Positions 26,355 to 34,184 of a DNA stretch of 39,960 bases are shown one piece after another. The first letter of the stretch is position 1. Each line of letters opens with the position of its first letter. Made by a program: the position numbers and the translations under genes. The stretch spans positions 1 through 39,960 of the forward strand of contig NZ_FQZG01000036.1 in assembly GCF_900141915.1 (NCBI RefSeq), given 5' to 3'. Under the pieces are notes generated by a model. The model did not search any database. It was not told where the DNA came from and saw only the letters and a list, made by a program, of their open reading frames with translations. The DNA is from Tessaracoccus bendigoensis DSM 12906. Its GTDB lineage: Bacteria > Actinomycetota > Actinomycetes > Propionibacteriales > Propionibacteriaceae.

Positions 26355-27392
26355 GTGTCGAAGCCAACCGTCCGCCGCTACCTGAAGCAGCTTGCCCCTG
26401 GCACACCGCTGCGCGCAGGGCTCGACCGGATCCTCCACGGTGGCACAGGAGCGCTGATCGTGCTCGGTAACAATCGCCAGGTTCAGCTCGTCTCCTCTGG
26501 CGGGTTCAAGATCGGGGTCGAGTTCACCGAGCAGGCACTGCGCGAACTGGCGAAGCTGGACGGCGCGATCATCCTCTCGACCGACCTCACGCAGATAGTG
26601 GCCGCCGGCGTACACCTGGTACCGGAGGGAGATCTGCCAACCGCGGAAACGGGGACCCGTCACCGGTCGGCGGACCGTACATCGCAGGCCGCCGGTCTGC
26701 CCGTGATCACCGTCTCTGCGTCCATGGGCACAATCTCGGTCTTCTACGAGGGCCACCGGCACCTGGTAGAGACGGTGCGGCAGGTCACGAGCCGCGCGAA
26801 CCAGACCCTCGCCGCCCTGTCACGCATCTCCACCCGGGTGACCGAGCTGCTCGAACAGTTCACCTCGCTGGAGATCGCCGAGCAGGTCACGCTGCGCGAC
26901 CTCACCAACGTCGCCCACCGGCTCGAACTGACCAGGCGGCTCAGCTCCGAGATGCAGTTCCACATCGACCTGCTCGGGGTCGAGGGGCGGATGGTGGCCC
27001 TGCAGCACGATGAGTTGGTGGCGAGCTTCGCGGGCGTGGGCGACCTTCTGGAGCAGGACTACTCACCGACCGTGGCCGACCCATCCGAGTTCGACCTTGG
27101 AAGGCTGCACAACTTCTCCCACGACGAACTTTTCAGTGGGCAACTGGTGGCCGAGCGTCTCGGATTCGGCCCGAACCCGAACCTTGAGCAGCATCTGCCG
27201 ACTCGCGGCATCAGGTTGCTGACGACCGTCGGTCGGCTCCCCGCCTCGCTGGTCTCGAGACTGATCGACGGTTCTTCGCTGCAGGAACTGTTCGGCGCCA
27301 CGCTGGCCAATCTGATGGAGATCGACGGCATCGGCCCAACCCGTGCACGCCAGATCCGCGATGCCCTGATCAGGGTGAGCGAGGCGACCTGA
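26355..27392 (+). CDS. disA: Diadenylate cyclase DisA, DNA integrity scanning
   Basis: Octameric enzyme of 345 residues that makes cyclic di-AMP from two ATP and stops on branched DNA. The N-terminal DAC domain has DGA at 69-71 and RHR at 102-104, both required for catalysis. A helical linker spans about 145-290. A C-terminal helix-hairpin-helix (MEIDGIGPTRARQI) binds DNA. The start is GTG with GAGGAGG 6 bases upstream, one of the best ribosome binding sites in the window. It diverges from the HEAT gene, with both promoters in the 98-base gap. Confidence 0.94.
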   Translation: MSKPTVRRYLKQLAPGTPLRAGLDRILHGGTGALIVLGNNRQVQLVSSGGFKIGVEFTEQALRELAKLDGAIILSTDLTQIVAAGVHLVPEGDLPTAETGTRHRSADRTSQAAGLPVITVSASMGTISVFYEGHRHLVETVRQVTSRANQTLAALSRISTRVTELLEQFTSLEIAEQVTLRDLTNVAHRLELTRRLSSEMQFHIDLLGVEGRMVALQHDELVASFAGVGDLLEQDYSPTVADPSEFDLGRLHNFSHDELFSGQLVAERLGFGPNPNLEQHLPTRGIRLLTTVGRLPASLVSRLIDGSSLQELFGATLANLMEIDGIGPTRARQIRDALIRVSEAT

Positions 27393-27401
27393 GCTTCGGG
27401 C

Positions 27402-27431
27402 TTGGCGGATCGGCGAAGACCACCATAGAAT
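27402..27431 (+). promoter_or_regulatory. Promoter of the thiamine transport operon
   Basis: TTGGCG (27402-27407), an 18-bp spacer and TAGAAT (27426-27431). The start would fall near 27438, just before the TPP riboswitch. The -35 box is close behind the disA stop. Confidence 0.65.
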
Positions 27432-27442
27432 CGTCTCACACA

Positions 27443-27527
27443 CAGGGGAGCGCCACCGGGCGCTGAGAGTGCGGAACAAGACCGCAGACCCTCAAACCTG
27501 ATCCGGTTAGCACCGGCGTAGGGAGTG
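27443..27527 (+). ncRNA. TPP riboswitch (thi-box)
   Basis: Conserved blocks appear in order: GGGGAGC, the CTGAGAGTGCGG turn, ACCCTC, ACCTGATCCGGTTAGC and GCGTAGGGAG. These form the five-part TPP aptamer. Downstream are a hairpin CTCGGC-TTGC-GCCGAG (27534-27549) and a short CTCC/GGAG pairing (27551-27554 with 27560-27563) that would mask the AAGGAG of thiB. With no T-run, control of translation is more likely than of termination. Confidence 0.93.
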
Positions 27528-27568
27528 AGTCTCCTCGGCTTGCGCCGAGCCTCCGAAAAGGAGATGCC

Positions 27569-28612
27569 ATGCAAAGAATGATCGTCGCGGGCCTGACCGC
27601 CGTGGCCCTACTCGCCCTCAGCGCCTGCGGTGGCGCACCTTCGTCCGGGGAGGCCGGAGCGCCCTCCCCGACGCAGACGGACAAGCTCACCGTCGTCACC
27701 CACGACGCCTTCACCCTGCCCGACGAACTGAAGGCGAAGTTCGCTGACGAGACCGGCCTGGAGGTCACCTACGTAGCCCCAGGCGACACGGGCACCCTCG
27801 TCAACCAACTGGTCCTCACGAAGGACTCGCCACTGGGCGACGTCGTCTACGGCATCGACAACACGTTTGCTTCGAGGGCCGCCTCCGAGGGTGTTCTGGT
27901 CGACTACGAGTCGCCCCTTGCCGCGTCCACCCAGGAGTTCGCCGCACCCCAACTGACCCCGATCGACTTCGGTGATGTCTGCATCAACGCCGACACCGCC
28001 TGGTTCGAGGCTGCGGGTATCGAGATCCCATCGACCCTCGACGACCTGACCGACCCCGTCTACAAGGACCTGCTCGTCGTCACCAATCCCGCCTCCTCCG
28101 CACCCGGCCTGTCGTTCCTGCTCGCCACGATCGGGGCGAAGGGCGAGGACGGCTATCTGGACTACTGGCAGGCCTTGTCAGACAACGGCACCAAGGTCGC
28201 CTCGGGCTGGACCGAGGCCTATTACACCGACTTCTCGGGTGCCGACGGAAAGGGCCCCCGCCCCCTGGTGCTCAGCTACTCGACGTCGCCCGCGTACACG
28301 GTCGACGGCGACACCTCGACCACCCAGGCGCTGCTCGGCACGTGCTTCCGCGCCGTCGAGTACGCGGGTGTGCTCCACGGCACAACCAACGAGGCCGGAG
28401 CGCAGAAGTTCATCGACTTCATGCTCAGCCCGGAGGTGCAGGCTGCGATCCCTGAGAACCTCTACATGTACCCAGTCATCGCCGACACGCCGTTGCCGAA
28501 GGACTGGGCACGCTTCGCGCCCCTGTCAGAGGTCCCCTTCGAGGTGCCCGCCGAGCAGATCGGCCAGCACCGCGACCAGTGGATCCGGGACTGGACCGAG
28601 GCCATCGGTTGA
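27569..28612 (+). CDS. thiB: Thiamine ABC transporter substrate-binding lipoprotein
   Basis: 347 residues. A lipoprotein signal ends LSAC (Cys20), followed by a Gly/Ser/Ala-rich tether and a ThiB-type binding fold with LTVVTHDAF, VYGIDNTFASRA, VCINAD and LLVVTNPASSAPG. It collects thiamine outside the membrane. ATG with AAGGAG 5 bases upstream, under the TPP riboswitch, which confirms the substrate class. thiP follows with a TTGA overlap. Confidence 0.92.
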   Translation: MQRMIVAGLTAVALLALSACGGAPSSGEAGAPSPTQTDKLTVVTHDAFTLPDELKAKFADETGLEVTYVAPGDTGTLVNQLVLTKDSPLGDVVYGIDNTFASRAASEGVLVDYESPLAASTQEFAAPQLTPIDFGDVCINADTAWFEAAGIEIPSTLDDLTDPVYKDLLVVTNPASSAPGLSFLLATIGAKGEDGYLDYWQALSDNGTKVASGWTEAYYTDFSGADGKGPRPLVLSYSTSPAYTVDGDTSTTQALLGTCFRAVEYAGVLHGTTNEAGAQKFIDFMLSPEVQAAIPENLYMYPVIADTPLPKDWARFAPLSEVPFEVPAEQIGQHRDQWIRDWTEAIG

Positions 28613-30255
28613 ACCCGTGGGGCTGGCGGGTCGCCTGGCTCCTGGCCGCCGCCGTCCCGCTCGCCTTCCTCACGCTGTTCTTCGCCTGGCCCGCCGCGTC
28701 CCTGGTCCTGCGCGGCTTCCACGACGGCGATGGCTGGACACTGAGCGGATTCCAGACGGTGTTCGCGTCGCCCCGCACGTGGCGGGCGGTCGGGTTCACG
28801 CTCACCAGCGCGACGGCGTCGACCCTGCTCTGCCTCCTGCTGGGGCTGCCCGGCGCCTACCTGCTCTACAGGACGAGGTTCGCCGGGCAGGGGGCGCTGC
28901 GCGCGCTGGTGAGCGTCCCGTTCGTGCTGCCGACGGTCGTGGTCGGCGTCGCGTTCGGTGCCCTGCTGCGGGAGGACGGGCTGCTCGGCTGGGCCGGCCT
29001 CTCCGGCACCCCCGCGGCGATACTTGGCGCGATGGTGTTCTTCAACTATTCGGTGGTGGTGCGCACCGTCGGCTCCATGTGGGCCAGGCTCGACCCCAGG
29101 CTGGAGCAGGCCGCCGCGACCCTCGGGGCGTCACCGCTCCGGGTTCTGCTGGGTGTCACCCTCCCTGCCCTGGCACCTGCCATCGTTTCGGCCGCCTCGC
29201 TGGTGTTCCTCTTCAGCGCCTCGTCGTACGGCATCGTCATGGTGCTCGGTCAAGGTAGCTACTCGAGCATCGAAACCGAGATCTGGTTCCTGACCACGCA
29301 ACTGCTGGACCTCAGGTCCGCCGCGGCACTGTCGATCACCCAACTGGTGATCGTGACGCTGGCCCTTTGGCTCAGCAGCGCAGCGCAGACCAGGACGACG
29401 GCGTCGCTCAGGCTGCAACCAGATTCGGCGACCTCCCGACGCTTCGACCGGCGCCGGGACTGGGCACCGATGGCGCTGACCCTCGGGGTCACCGTCGTGC
29501 TGCTGGTGGCACCGCTCGGGAACCTGCTCTGGCTCTCGCTGCACCGCGGCGACCGGTTAACGCTCGCCAACTACTCCCAACTCGCCTCCGACGGGGCCAT
29601 GGGCACGACGTTGTGGGCCGCGGGTCGCACATCTCTCGTCACGGCGCTGGCGGCGACCGGGATGGCGGTCGCGCTTGGGATGCTGGTGTCGCTGGTCGCA
29701 TCGCGTAGGCCGCGGTCGACGTCTGCGCGGCGGGGGCTCGCGGCCCTTGAGTCCCTGTTCCTGCTCCCACTGGGGGTTTCGGCCGTTACCGTCGGGTTCG
29801 GCTACCTGATCACGCTCAACCGCCCCCCGCTCGACCTCCGCTCCAGCCTGGTGCTGATCCCGATCGCGCAGGCGGTGGTGGCGCTGCCGTTGATCGTACG
29901 GATCCTGCTTCCGGTGCTACGTGCGATCGACCCGCGGCAACTGGAGGCGGCCTCAACGCTGGGCTCGGGCCCCCTCCGGGTGCTGCTGCGGATAGAGCTG
30001 CCACACCTGTGGCGCGGCCTCGGCCTGGCAACCGGGTTCGCCTTCGCGACCTCGCTCGGAGAGTTCGGGGCGACGTCGTTCCTGGCGCGCCCGGACAATC
30101 CGACGCTGCCGGTGCTCATCTTCCGCCTGTTCGGTCGCCCAGGGTCGGAGACCTACGGCATGGCGCTGGCGGCTTCGGTGCTGCTGGCAGGATTGGCGGG
30201 GATCACGATGGCGGCCGCCGAACGGCTCCGCCCGCAGGAGGTGACGACTTGGTAG
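28609..30255 (+). CDS. thiP: Thiamine ABC transporter permease
   Basis: A 548-residue membrane protein with two permease halves of about six helices each. The ATPase-contact loops are EQAAATLGASPLRVLLGVTL and LEAASTLGSGPLRVLLRIEL. The start is a TTG overlapping the thiB stop as TTGA; a longer GTG start at 28579 is less likely because it would run 34 bases into thiB. The last 75 bases (30181-30255) recur at 34110-34184 just before thiQ. thiQ, which normally follows directly, now lies 3.9 kb away beyond genes on the opposite strand. The final codons read PQEVTTW. Confidence 0.92.
   Translation: MNPWGWRVAWLLAAAVPLAFLTLFFAWPAASLVLRGFHDGDGWTLSGFQTVFASPRTWRAVGFTLTSATASTLLCLLLGLPGAYLLYRTRFAGQGALRALVSVPFVLPTVVVGVAFGALLREDGLLGWAGLSGTPAAILGAMVFFNYSVVVRTVGSMWARLDPRLEQAAATLGASPLRVLLGVTLPALAPAIVSAASLVFLFSASSYGIVMVLGQGSYSSIETEIWFLTTQLLDLRSAAALSITQLVIVTLALWLSSAAQTRTTASLRLQPDSATSRRFDRRRDWAPMALTLGVTVVLLVAPLGNLLWLSLHRGDRLTLANYSQLASDGAMGTTLWAAGRTSLVTALAATGMAVALGMLVSLVASRRPRSTSARRGLAALESLFLLPLGVSAVTVGFGYLITLNRPPLDLRSSLVLIPIAQAVVALPLIVRILLPVLRAIDPRQLEAASTLGSGPLRVLLRIELPHLWRGLGLATGFAFATSLGEFGATSFLARPDNPTLPVLIFRLFGRPGSETYGMALAASVLLAGLAGITMAAAERLRPQEVTTW
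30181..30255 (+). repeat. Left copy of the 75-bp direct repeat (thiP 3' end)
   Basis: Matches 34110-34184 at 69 of 75 positions. Both copies start CTGCTGGCAGG and end GGTAG. Five of the six differences are synonymous in the thiP frame; the sixth changes Thr to Ala. No similarity extends beyond either edge. Confidence 0.93.
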
Positions 30256-30979
30256 GTTCCCCCGTCCCGCGGCTACGCCGAAGCCGGTATTGGACGCTTC
30301 GGCCCTGCGCCGGTGGCTCCGCCCGGCAGAGGTGCTCCGCCACCAGCGCGGCCACCCCCTCGTCATCGAGGTTTCCGTACCAGATGTCATCGGGCTGGAC
30401 GGTGACGAGTGGGGCCTGGTTGCAGGGGAACTGGCAGCCGGTCGCAGTGAGTAGCACCTCGTCATCGCCGAGACCGCGTTCGGCAAGGAGGCGTTGCAGG
30501 GCGGTGGTCACCTCTCCGGCGCCGCGTGCAAGGCAGCGCGGGCCTTGGCACACGAGCACCTGATGGCGGTACCCAGGCACCTCGTCCCAGGACGGTGAGG
30601 TCAGCCCCCCATCACGGCCACAGACCCGTTGCCACGCAGCCGCGGCAAGGAAGTCGTCCAGGTCCTGGAAGGGGGCTTTCAACTCCGAACGGGCCATGCG
30701 AAGGTCCATCTCAGCACCCCACGTGCGAAGCCAGTACCCGGCGACCCGGAAGGCCCAGGAGCGCCCCGTCGCAGACCGCCCGGCGTGGACCGGGACGACT
30801 TTGACTTCCGGTTCCCCGTCGCCCGCGAGACGGTTGAGTTCCTTGACCAGCGACGGCTCGCCGCGTTGAAGGAAACACAGCGTCGTCGATTCCCGGGCTT
30901 GGACCAGCGATTGGAGCCGCACCAATTCGTCGGCGGTGGCGGCCCCGAGCAGGACGAGCAGGGTGGGCACCGTTGTCAC
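30203..30979 (-). CDS. [2Fe-2S] ferredoxin-domain protein of the cobalamin module
   Basis: 258 residues. The C-terminal half has a thioredoxin-like [2Fe-2S] pattern: CQGPRCLARG, then TATGCQFPCNQAP and VTVQPDDIWYGNL, giving four or more Cys ligands. The N-terminal half (VLLGAATADELVRL to GRSATGRSWAFRV) is not recognised. Genes of this kind often follow cobalamin or siderophore ABC transporters, so a role in reducing or handling the imported corrinoid is inferred. The GTG overlaps the ATPase stop as GTGA. The last 17 residues before the stop are encoded by the antisense of the thiP repeat, so the natural C-terminus was probably replaced at the junction. It overlaps thiP by 53 bases. Confidence 0.8.
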   Translation of the reverse strand: MTTVPTLLVLLGAATADELVRLQSLVQARESTTLCFLQRGEPSLVKELNRLAGDGEPEVKVVPVHAGRSATGRSWAFRVAGYWLRTWGAEMDLRMARSELKAPFQDLDDFLAAAAWQRVCGRDGGLTSPSWDEVPGYRHQVLVCQGPRCLARGAGEVTTALQRLLAERGLGDDEVLLTATGCQFPCNQAPLVTVQPDDIWYGNLDDEGVAALVAEHLCRAEPPAQGRSVQYRLRRSRGTGEPTKSSPPAGGAVRRPPS

Positions 30980-31758
30980 CGCTGCCTGCCTTCGCTTACG
31001 CCGCTCCAGACAAGGTGCCTGCGCGGCAGGCGAGGGTGGTCGATTACATCGGCGTCCACACCGTAGAGGTTGTCCATCAGAGAGGCTGTGATGACCTCCG
31101 AAGGTGCCCCGCGAACCGCAATCCTCCCACCGTCCAGGACGATGACCTTGTCACAGAATCCGAGCGCGAGCTCAAGATCATGCAGGGCGGCCACCGACGT
31201 GATTCCCAGCTTGCTGACCCGCTGCAGGAAGTCGATCTGGTGCCCCGGATCGAGGTGGTTGGTCGGCTCGTCAAGCAGCAGGACCTCGGGTTCCTGGGCG
31301 AGCGCGCGCGCCAACTGCACCCGCTGACGCTCGCCGCCGGAGAGGCTGTGCCACGCCCGGTGCAGCAGGTGTTCGACGTTGGCGAAGGCCGCTGCGGCCG
31401 CCAACGCCTCGGCCCCCTCACCAGCCCTCGACGGCCAGCGCCCGCGGTACGGGATCCGGCCGAGTTCCACGACCTGACGAGCGGTCAGGTCGAGCCTGGT
31501 GGCGGACTGCTGCTCCACCAATGCGACGGCGCGGGCCCGCTCGCGCCCGGTAAACGATGCAAGGTCGCGGCCATCGAGCAGCACCCGGCCACCCTGAGGC
31601 CGCAGGACTCTGGCGATCAGCCGCAACAGCGTCGACTTGCCGCAGCCGTTCGGGCCGATCAGACCGACGAACCCGCCATCGGCGAGGTCGGCGCTCACGC
31701 CGTCGAGCACCTGGTGGGAGCCGTAGGAGAAGCAGACGTCTTCGATCTGCAGCCTCAT
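30976..31758 (-). CDS. btuD: Cobalamin ABC transporter ATP-binding protein
   Basis: 260 residues of the FecE/BtuD type. Walker A is GPNGCGKST (35-43), the Q-loop lies near VEQQSATR, the signature is LSGGERQRVQLARAL, Walker B is LLLDEPTNHLD, and the switch His is in VAALHDLELAL. It energises the BtuC-like permease. The ATG at 31758 overlaps the permease stop as ATGA; the frame extends upstream but without any protein logic. Cobalamin as substrate is inferred from the riboswitch, since iron chelate transporters look the same. Confidence 0.85.
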   Translation of the reverse strand: MRLQIEDVCFSYGSHQVLDGVSADLADGGFVGLIGPNGCGKSTLLRLIARVLRPQGGRVLLDGRDLASFTGRERARAVALVEQQSATRLDLTARQVVELGRIPYRGRWPSRAGEGAEALAAAAAFANVEHLLHRAWHSLSGGERQRVQLARALAQEPEVLLLDEPTNHLDPGHQIDFLQRVSKLGITSVAALHDLELALGFCDKVIVLDGGRIAVRGAPSEVITASLMDNLYGVDADVIDHPRLPRRHLVWSGVSEGRQR

Positions 31759-32828
31759 GCGTCGCTCCTCGCCCTTCGCAGGAGCCACACGAAGAAGGGC
31801 GACCCGATGATGGCTGTGACGACGCCGACCGGGATCTCCTGGCCGGGGGCGAGGGAGCGTGCCGCGGTGTCGGACCAAACCATCAGGATCGCGCCGGTAA
31901 CCAGGCTGAGTGGCAACAACCTGGCGTGGACCGGCCCCGACACGAATCGCACGATGTGCGGCACGATCAGACCCACGAAACCGATCGCCCCCACCACCGA
32001 CACCAGGCAGGCGGTGAGCAGCGCGGTCACCACCATCAGCGCCCACCGGACGCCGGCGACCGAGATCCCAAGCGACGTTGCGGTCGCTTCACCGAAGCTC
32101 ATGGCGTCCAGGTCGCGCGCGAAGAACAGGGCGACCACGAGGCCGAGCAGCGCGGCCGCGATCAGGAACCCAGTCGATTCCCACCTGACGCCGGCGAACG
32201 ACCCGAGCGTCCAGGCGAGCACCCTCCGCGCCGCTTGTTGGTCCCCGTTCATGATCACCATGAGCGAGGTGAAGGCGCTGCAGATCTGGCCGATGGCGAC
32301 GCCCGCCAGCACCACCCGGGTCGGTGGCAGTGTCCCTGCCCGCCCGACGGCGAGGAGCAGCACAAGAGCCAGGGAGCCGAGCGCGCCGACGAAGGCCCCG
32401 AAGGTGAGTGCGACGGTGCCGCCCAGTGTGCCCATGCCGACCCCCAGCGCGATCACCGCCACAGCACCCACGGTCGCGCCGCCCGAGATGCCGAGCAGAT
32501 AGGGCTCAGCCAGGTCGTTGCGGGTCAGCGATTGCAGCACTGCACCGCACACCGCCAGCCCCGCACCGACGGCGGCGGCCGCCAGCACCCGCGGCAGCCG
32601 CAGGTCCCAGATGATCTGATCCTGGAGCGGCGTGACAGGGAAGTCCCCCAGCCACATGCGGCGACCCACGACCTGCAGCACTACGTCCGCCGGGACGCTG
32701 ACCGATCCTATGCCCAGGGTGACGGCCAGGCTGACAAGCAGGACGGCAAGCAGCGCGATCAACGCAGCCACGAAACCGCCCCACCTCGAATGTGCGGGGA
32801 CCGGGGTGCTCACTCCCCCCGGATTCAC
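31755..32828 (-). CDS. btuC: Cobalamin ABC transporter permease
   Basis: 357 residues of the FecCD/BtuC family with about ten transmembrane helices. LLGISGGATVGAV and the ATPase-contact region GAIGFVGLIVPHIVR are clear. The start is a GTG overlapping the binding-protein stop as GTGA; a second GTG at 32813 is possible. It forms the membrane channel for corrinoid uptake with the neighbours on both sides. Confidence 0.86.
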   Translation of the reverse strand: MNPGGVSTPVPAHSRWGGFVAALIALLAVLLVSLAVTLGIGSVSVPADVVLQVVGRRMWLGDFPVTPLQDQIIWDLRLPRVLAAAAVGAGLAVCGAVLQSLTRNDLAEPYLLGISGGATVGAVAVIALGVGMGTLGGTVALTFGAFVGALGSLALVLLLAVGRAGTLPPTRVVLAGVAIGQICSAFTSLMVIMNGDQQAARRVLAWTLGSFAGVRWESTGFLIAAALLGLVVALFFARDLDAMSFGEATATSLGISVAGVRWALMVVTALLTACLVSVVGAIGFVGLIVPHIVRFVSGPVHARLLPLSLVTGAILMVWSDTAARSLAPGQEIPVGVVTAIIGSPFFVWLLRRARSDA

Positions 32829-33850
32829 GACAGATTCAGCGCCGTCAGCTGCTCGGCCAGGTGGCTTGCGCCGTCGACGAGCCGGATGCCAGGGGTGCTT
32901 TCGGAGAAGGGGATGGTGACGAAGTTCCCGGCCTTGACCGCGGCCAGATCCTTTAGGACCGGATCGTTTTCGAGCTGTTCGCGCTTGGCCGCGGCAGTCG
33001 ACCAGGAGGCGTCGGCCAGCACGATCACGTCGGGATCGGAGGCCAGCACCTGCTCCCAGCTGACATCGGCCCAGCTCCCTTCGATGTCGGCGAAGACGTT
33101 GGTGGCGCCCACCGCGCTGATCACGAGTTGCGGGCCACCGCTGCCGACCCCCGCGAAGGCCGCCTTGTCCCCGGAATCGAACCAGAAGATCCTGACGTCC
33201 TTGCCCGCAGCCTGGTCGTTGAGCTGGCCGAGGGTGGCCTGCTGCTCTTCGCGGACCTTTGCGGCGCGCTCCGGAACCCCGAAGGCGGTGGCCACCGAAT
33301 CGATCTCGTCCCACACCGACTCGAAGGAACTCGGGGCGCGCAACGCCTTATCGGTGCAGCCGAACGGCGAAAGCAAGGAGGGGATCCCGGCCGTGGCCAG
33401 TTCCTCCTGGGTCCCGGCGACCTCAGCGGTGAAGGCGCTGCCGAATGCGGCGTAGAGGAAGTCGGGTTCCGCGGCAAGGAGGGTCTCCCTGTCCGGGTAT
33501 TTCTCCGAGATCACCGGCACCGATTCGTAAGCGGCCTGCCACTTCTCCGGGACGGCATCGTCAAGGTAGGCGGTGCCAGCGAGTTGACCTTCGACGCCGA
33601 GCGCCAGGGCAACCTCTGTGGCGGCCTGGTTCAGCGTGACGGCCCTGCTCGGCGCCGCGGGCAGCGTCGCGGTGAAACCGCAGCTGGTTACGTCGACGGG
33701 AAAGGCCGCAGCCTCCGGTGACGTGGCCCCGATGGACGCCGAAGCGGTCGGGGCGGGGCTGGAAGCTGGCGCGCCGGCACATCCGGAGACGGCGACCAGC
33801 AGGGAAACTGAAAGAGCGGACAGCACAAGGCCGACGCGGGGTGCGCGCAT
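32825..33850 (-). CDS. btuF: Cobalamin ABC transporter substrate-binding lipoprotein
   Basis: 341 residues. A lipoprotein signal ends VSGC (Cys24), followed by a Ser/Ala/Pro tether and a TroA/BtuF-type binding fold with AVTLNQAATEVALALG, EPDFLYAAF and WEQVLASDPDVIVL. The ATG at 33850 is chosen because GGAG lies 6 bases upstream; an ATG at 33862 would place that motif inside the gene. It follows a cobalamin riboswitch, which sets the probable ligand. Confidence 0.86.
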   Translation of the reverse strand: MRAPRVGLVLSALSVSLLVAVSGCAGAPASSPAPTASASIGATSPEAAAFPVDVTSCGFTATLPAAPSRAVTLNQAATEVALALGVEGQLAGTAYLDDAVPEKWQAAYESVPVISEKYPDRETLLAAEPDFLYAAFGSAFTAEVAGTQEELATAGIPSLLSPFGCTDKALRAPSSFESVWDEIDSVATAFGVPERAAKVREEQQATLGQLNDQAAGKDVRIFWFDSGDKAAFAGVGSGGPQLVISAVGATNVFADIEGSWADVSWEQVLASDPDVIVLADASWSTAAAKREQLENDPVLKDLAAVKAGNFVTIPFSESTPGIRLVDGASHLAEQLTALNLS

Positions 33851-33882
33851 GGGTATCTCCAAACCCTCGAAGGACGAAACAC

Positions 33883-34060
33883 ACTCCGGTCAGGTTTCCT
33901 GACTCACGCTTCGGCACGGCTGTTCTGGCCTTCCCGGACTGTCCGTCCAGTGGCCCGATCCTGACGATCGTCGGAACACCCGCTCAGCGCTCACAGTGGG
34001 GAGGACCGCTCCAGATTCACGCTGGATTCCCATTCACCGGAATACGGGCAACCTATCACG
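33883..34060 (-). ncRNA. Cobalamin riboswitch
   Basis: On the minus strand the order is GGTGAATGGGAATCC, then a GGTCCTCCCCACTGT core, a variable arm, and the B12-box-like GCGTGAGTCAGGAAACCTGAC. These fit the cobalamin aptamer. Its leader ends about 30 bases before btuF. A possible -10, TAGGTT, lies at the 5' end near 34048-34053. Control by masking of the btuF ribosome binding site is likely but is not shown by the sequence. Confidence 0.88.
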
Positions 34061-34109
34061 GGGTTGAGCGCGCGGCGCGACCGCCCCGGAACATGCGTCT
34101 TGCACTTCC

Positions 34110-34184
34110 CTGCTGGCAGGATTGGCGGGAATCACGATGGCGGCGGCCGAACGGCTCCGTCCCCAGGAGGTGGCGACGTGGTAG
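34110..34184 (+). repeat. Right copy of the 75-bp direct repeat (thiP 3' remnant before thiQ)
   Basis: Encodes LLAGLAGITMAAAERLRPQE and VATW plus a stop, the intact end of a ThiP protein with no ThiP body in front. It carries AGGAGG and the GTG start of thiQ, which overlaps the remnant stop. It therefore keeps the normal thiP-thiQ junction. The left copy at 30181-30255 has TTG in place of this GTG. Confidence 0.93.

Noticed and set aside
31557-33455. Open frame of 632 codons on the plus strand
   Set aside because: Antisense to the btu genes, with Arg/His/Asp-rich low-complexity sequence and no family motif.
30256-34109. Classical transposon or prophage as the carrier of the cobalamin module
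   Set aside because: No transposase, integrase or terminal inverted repeats are present, and the 75-bp border repeats are coding sequence of thiP.
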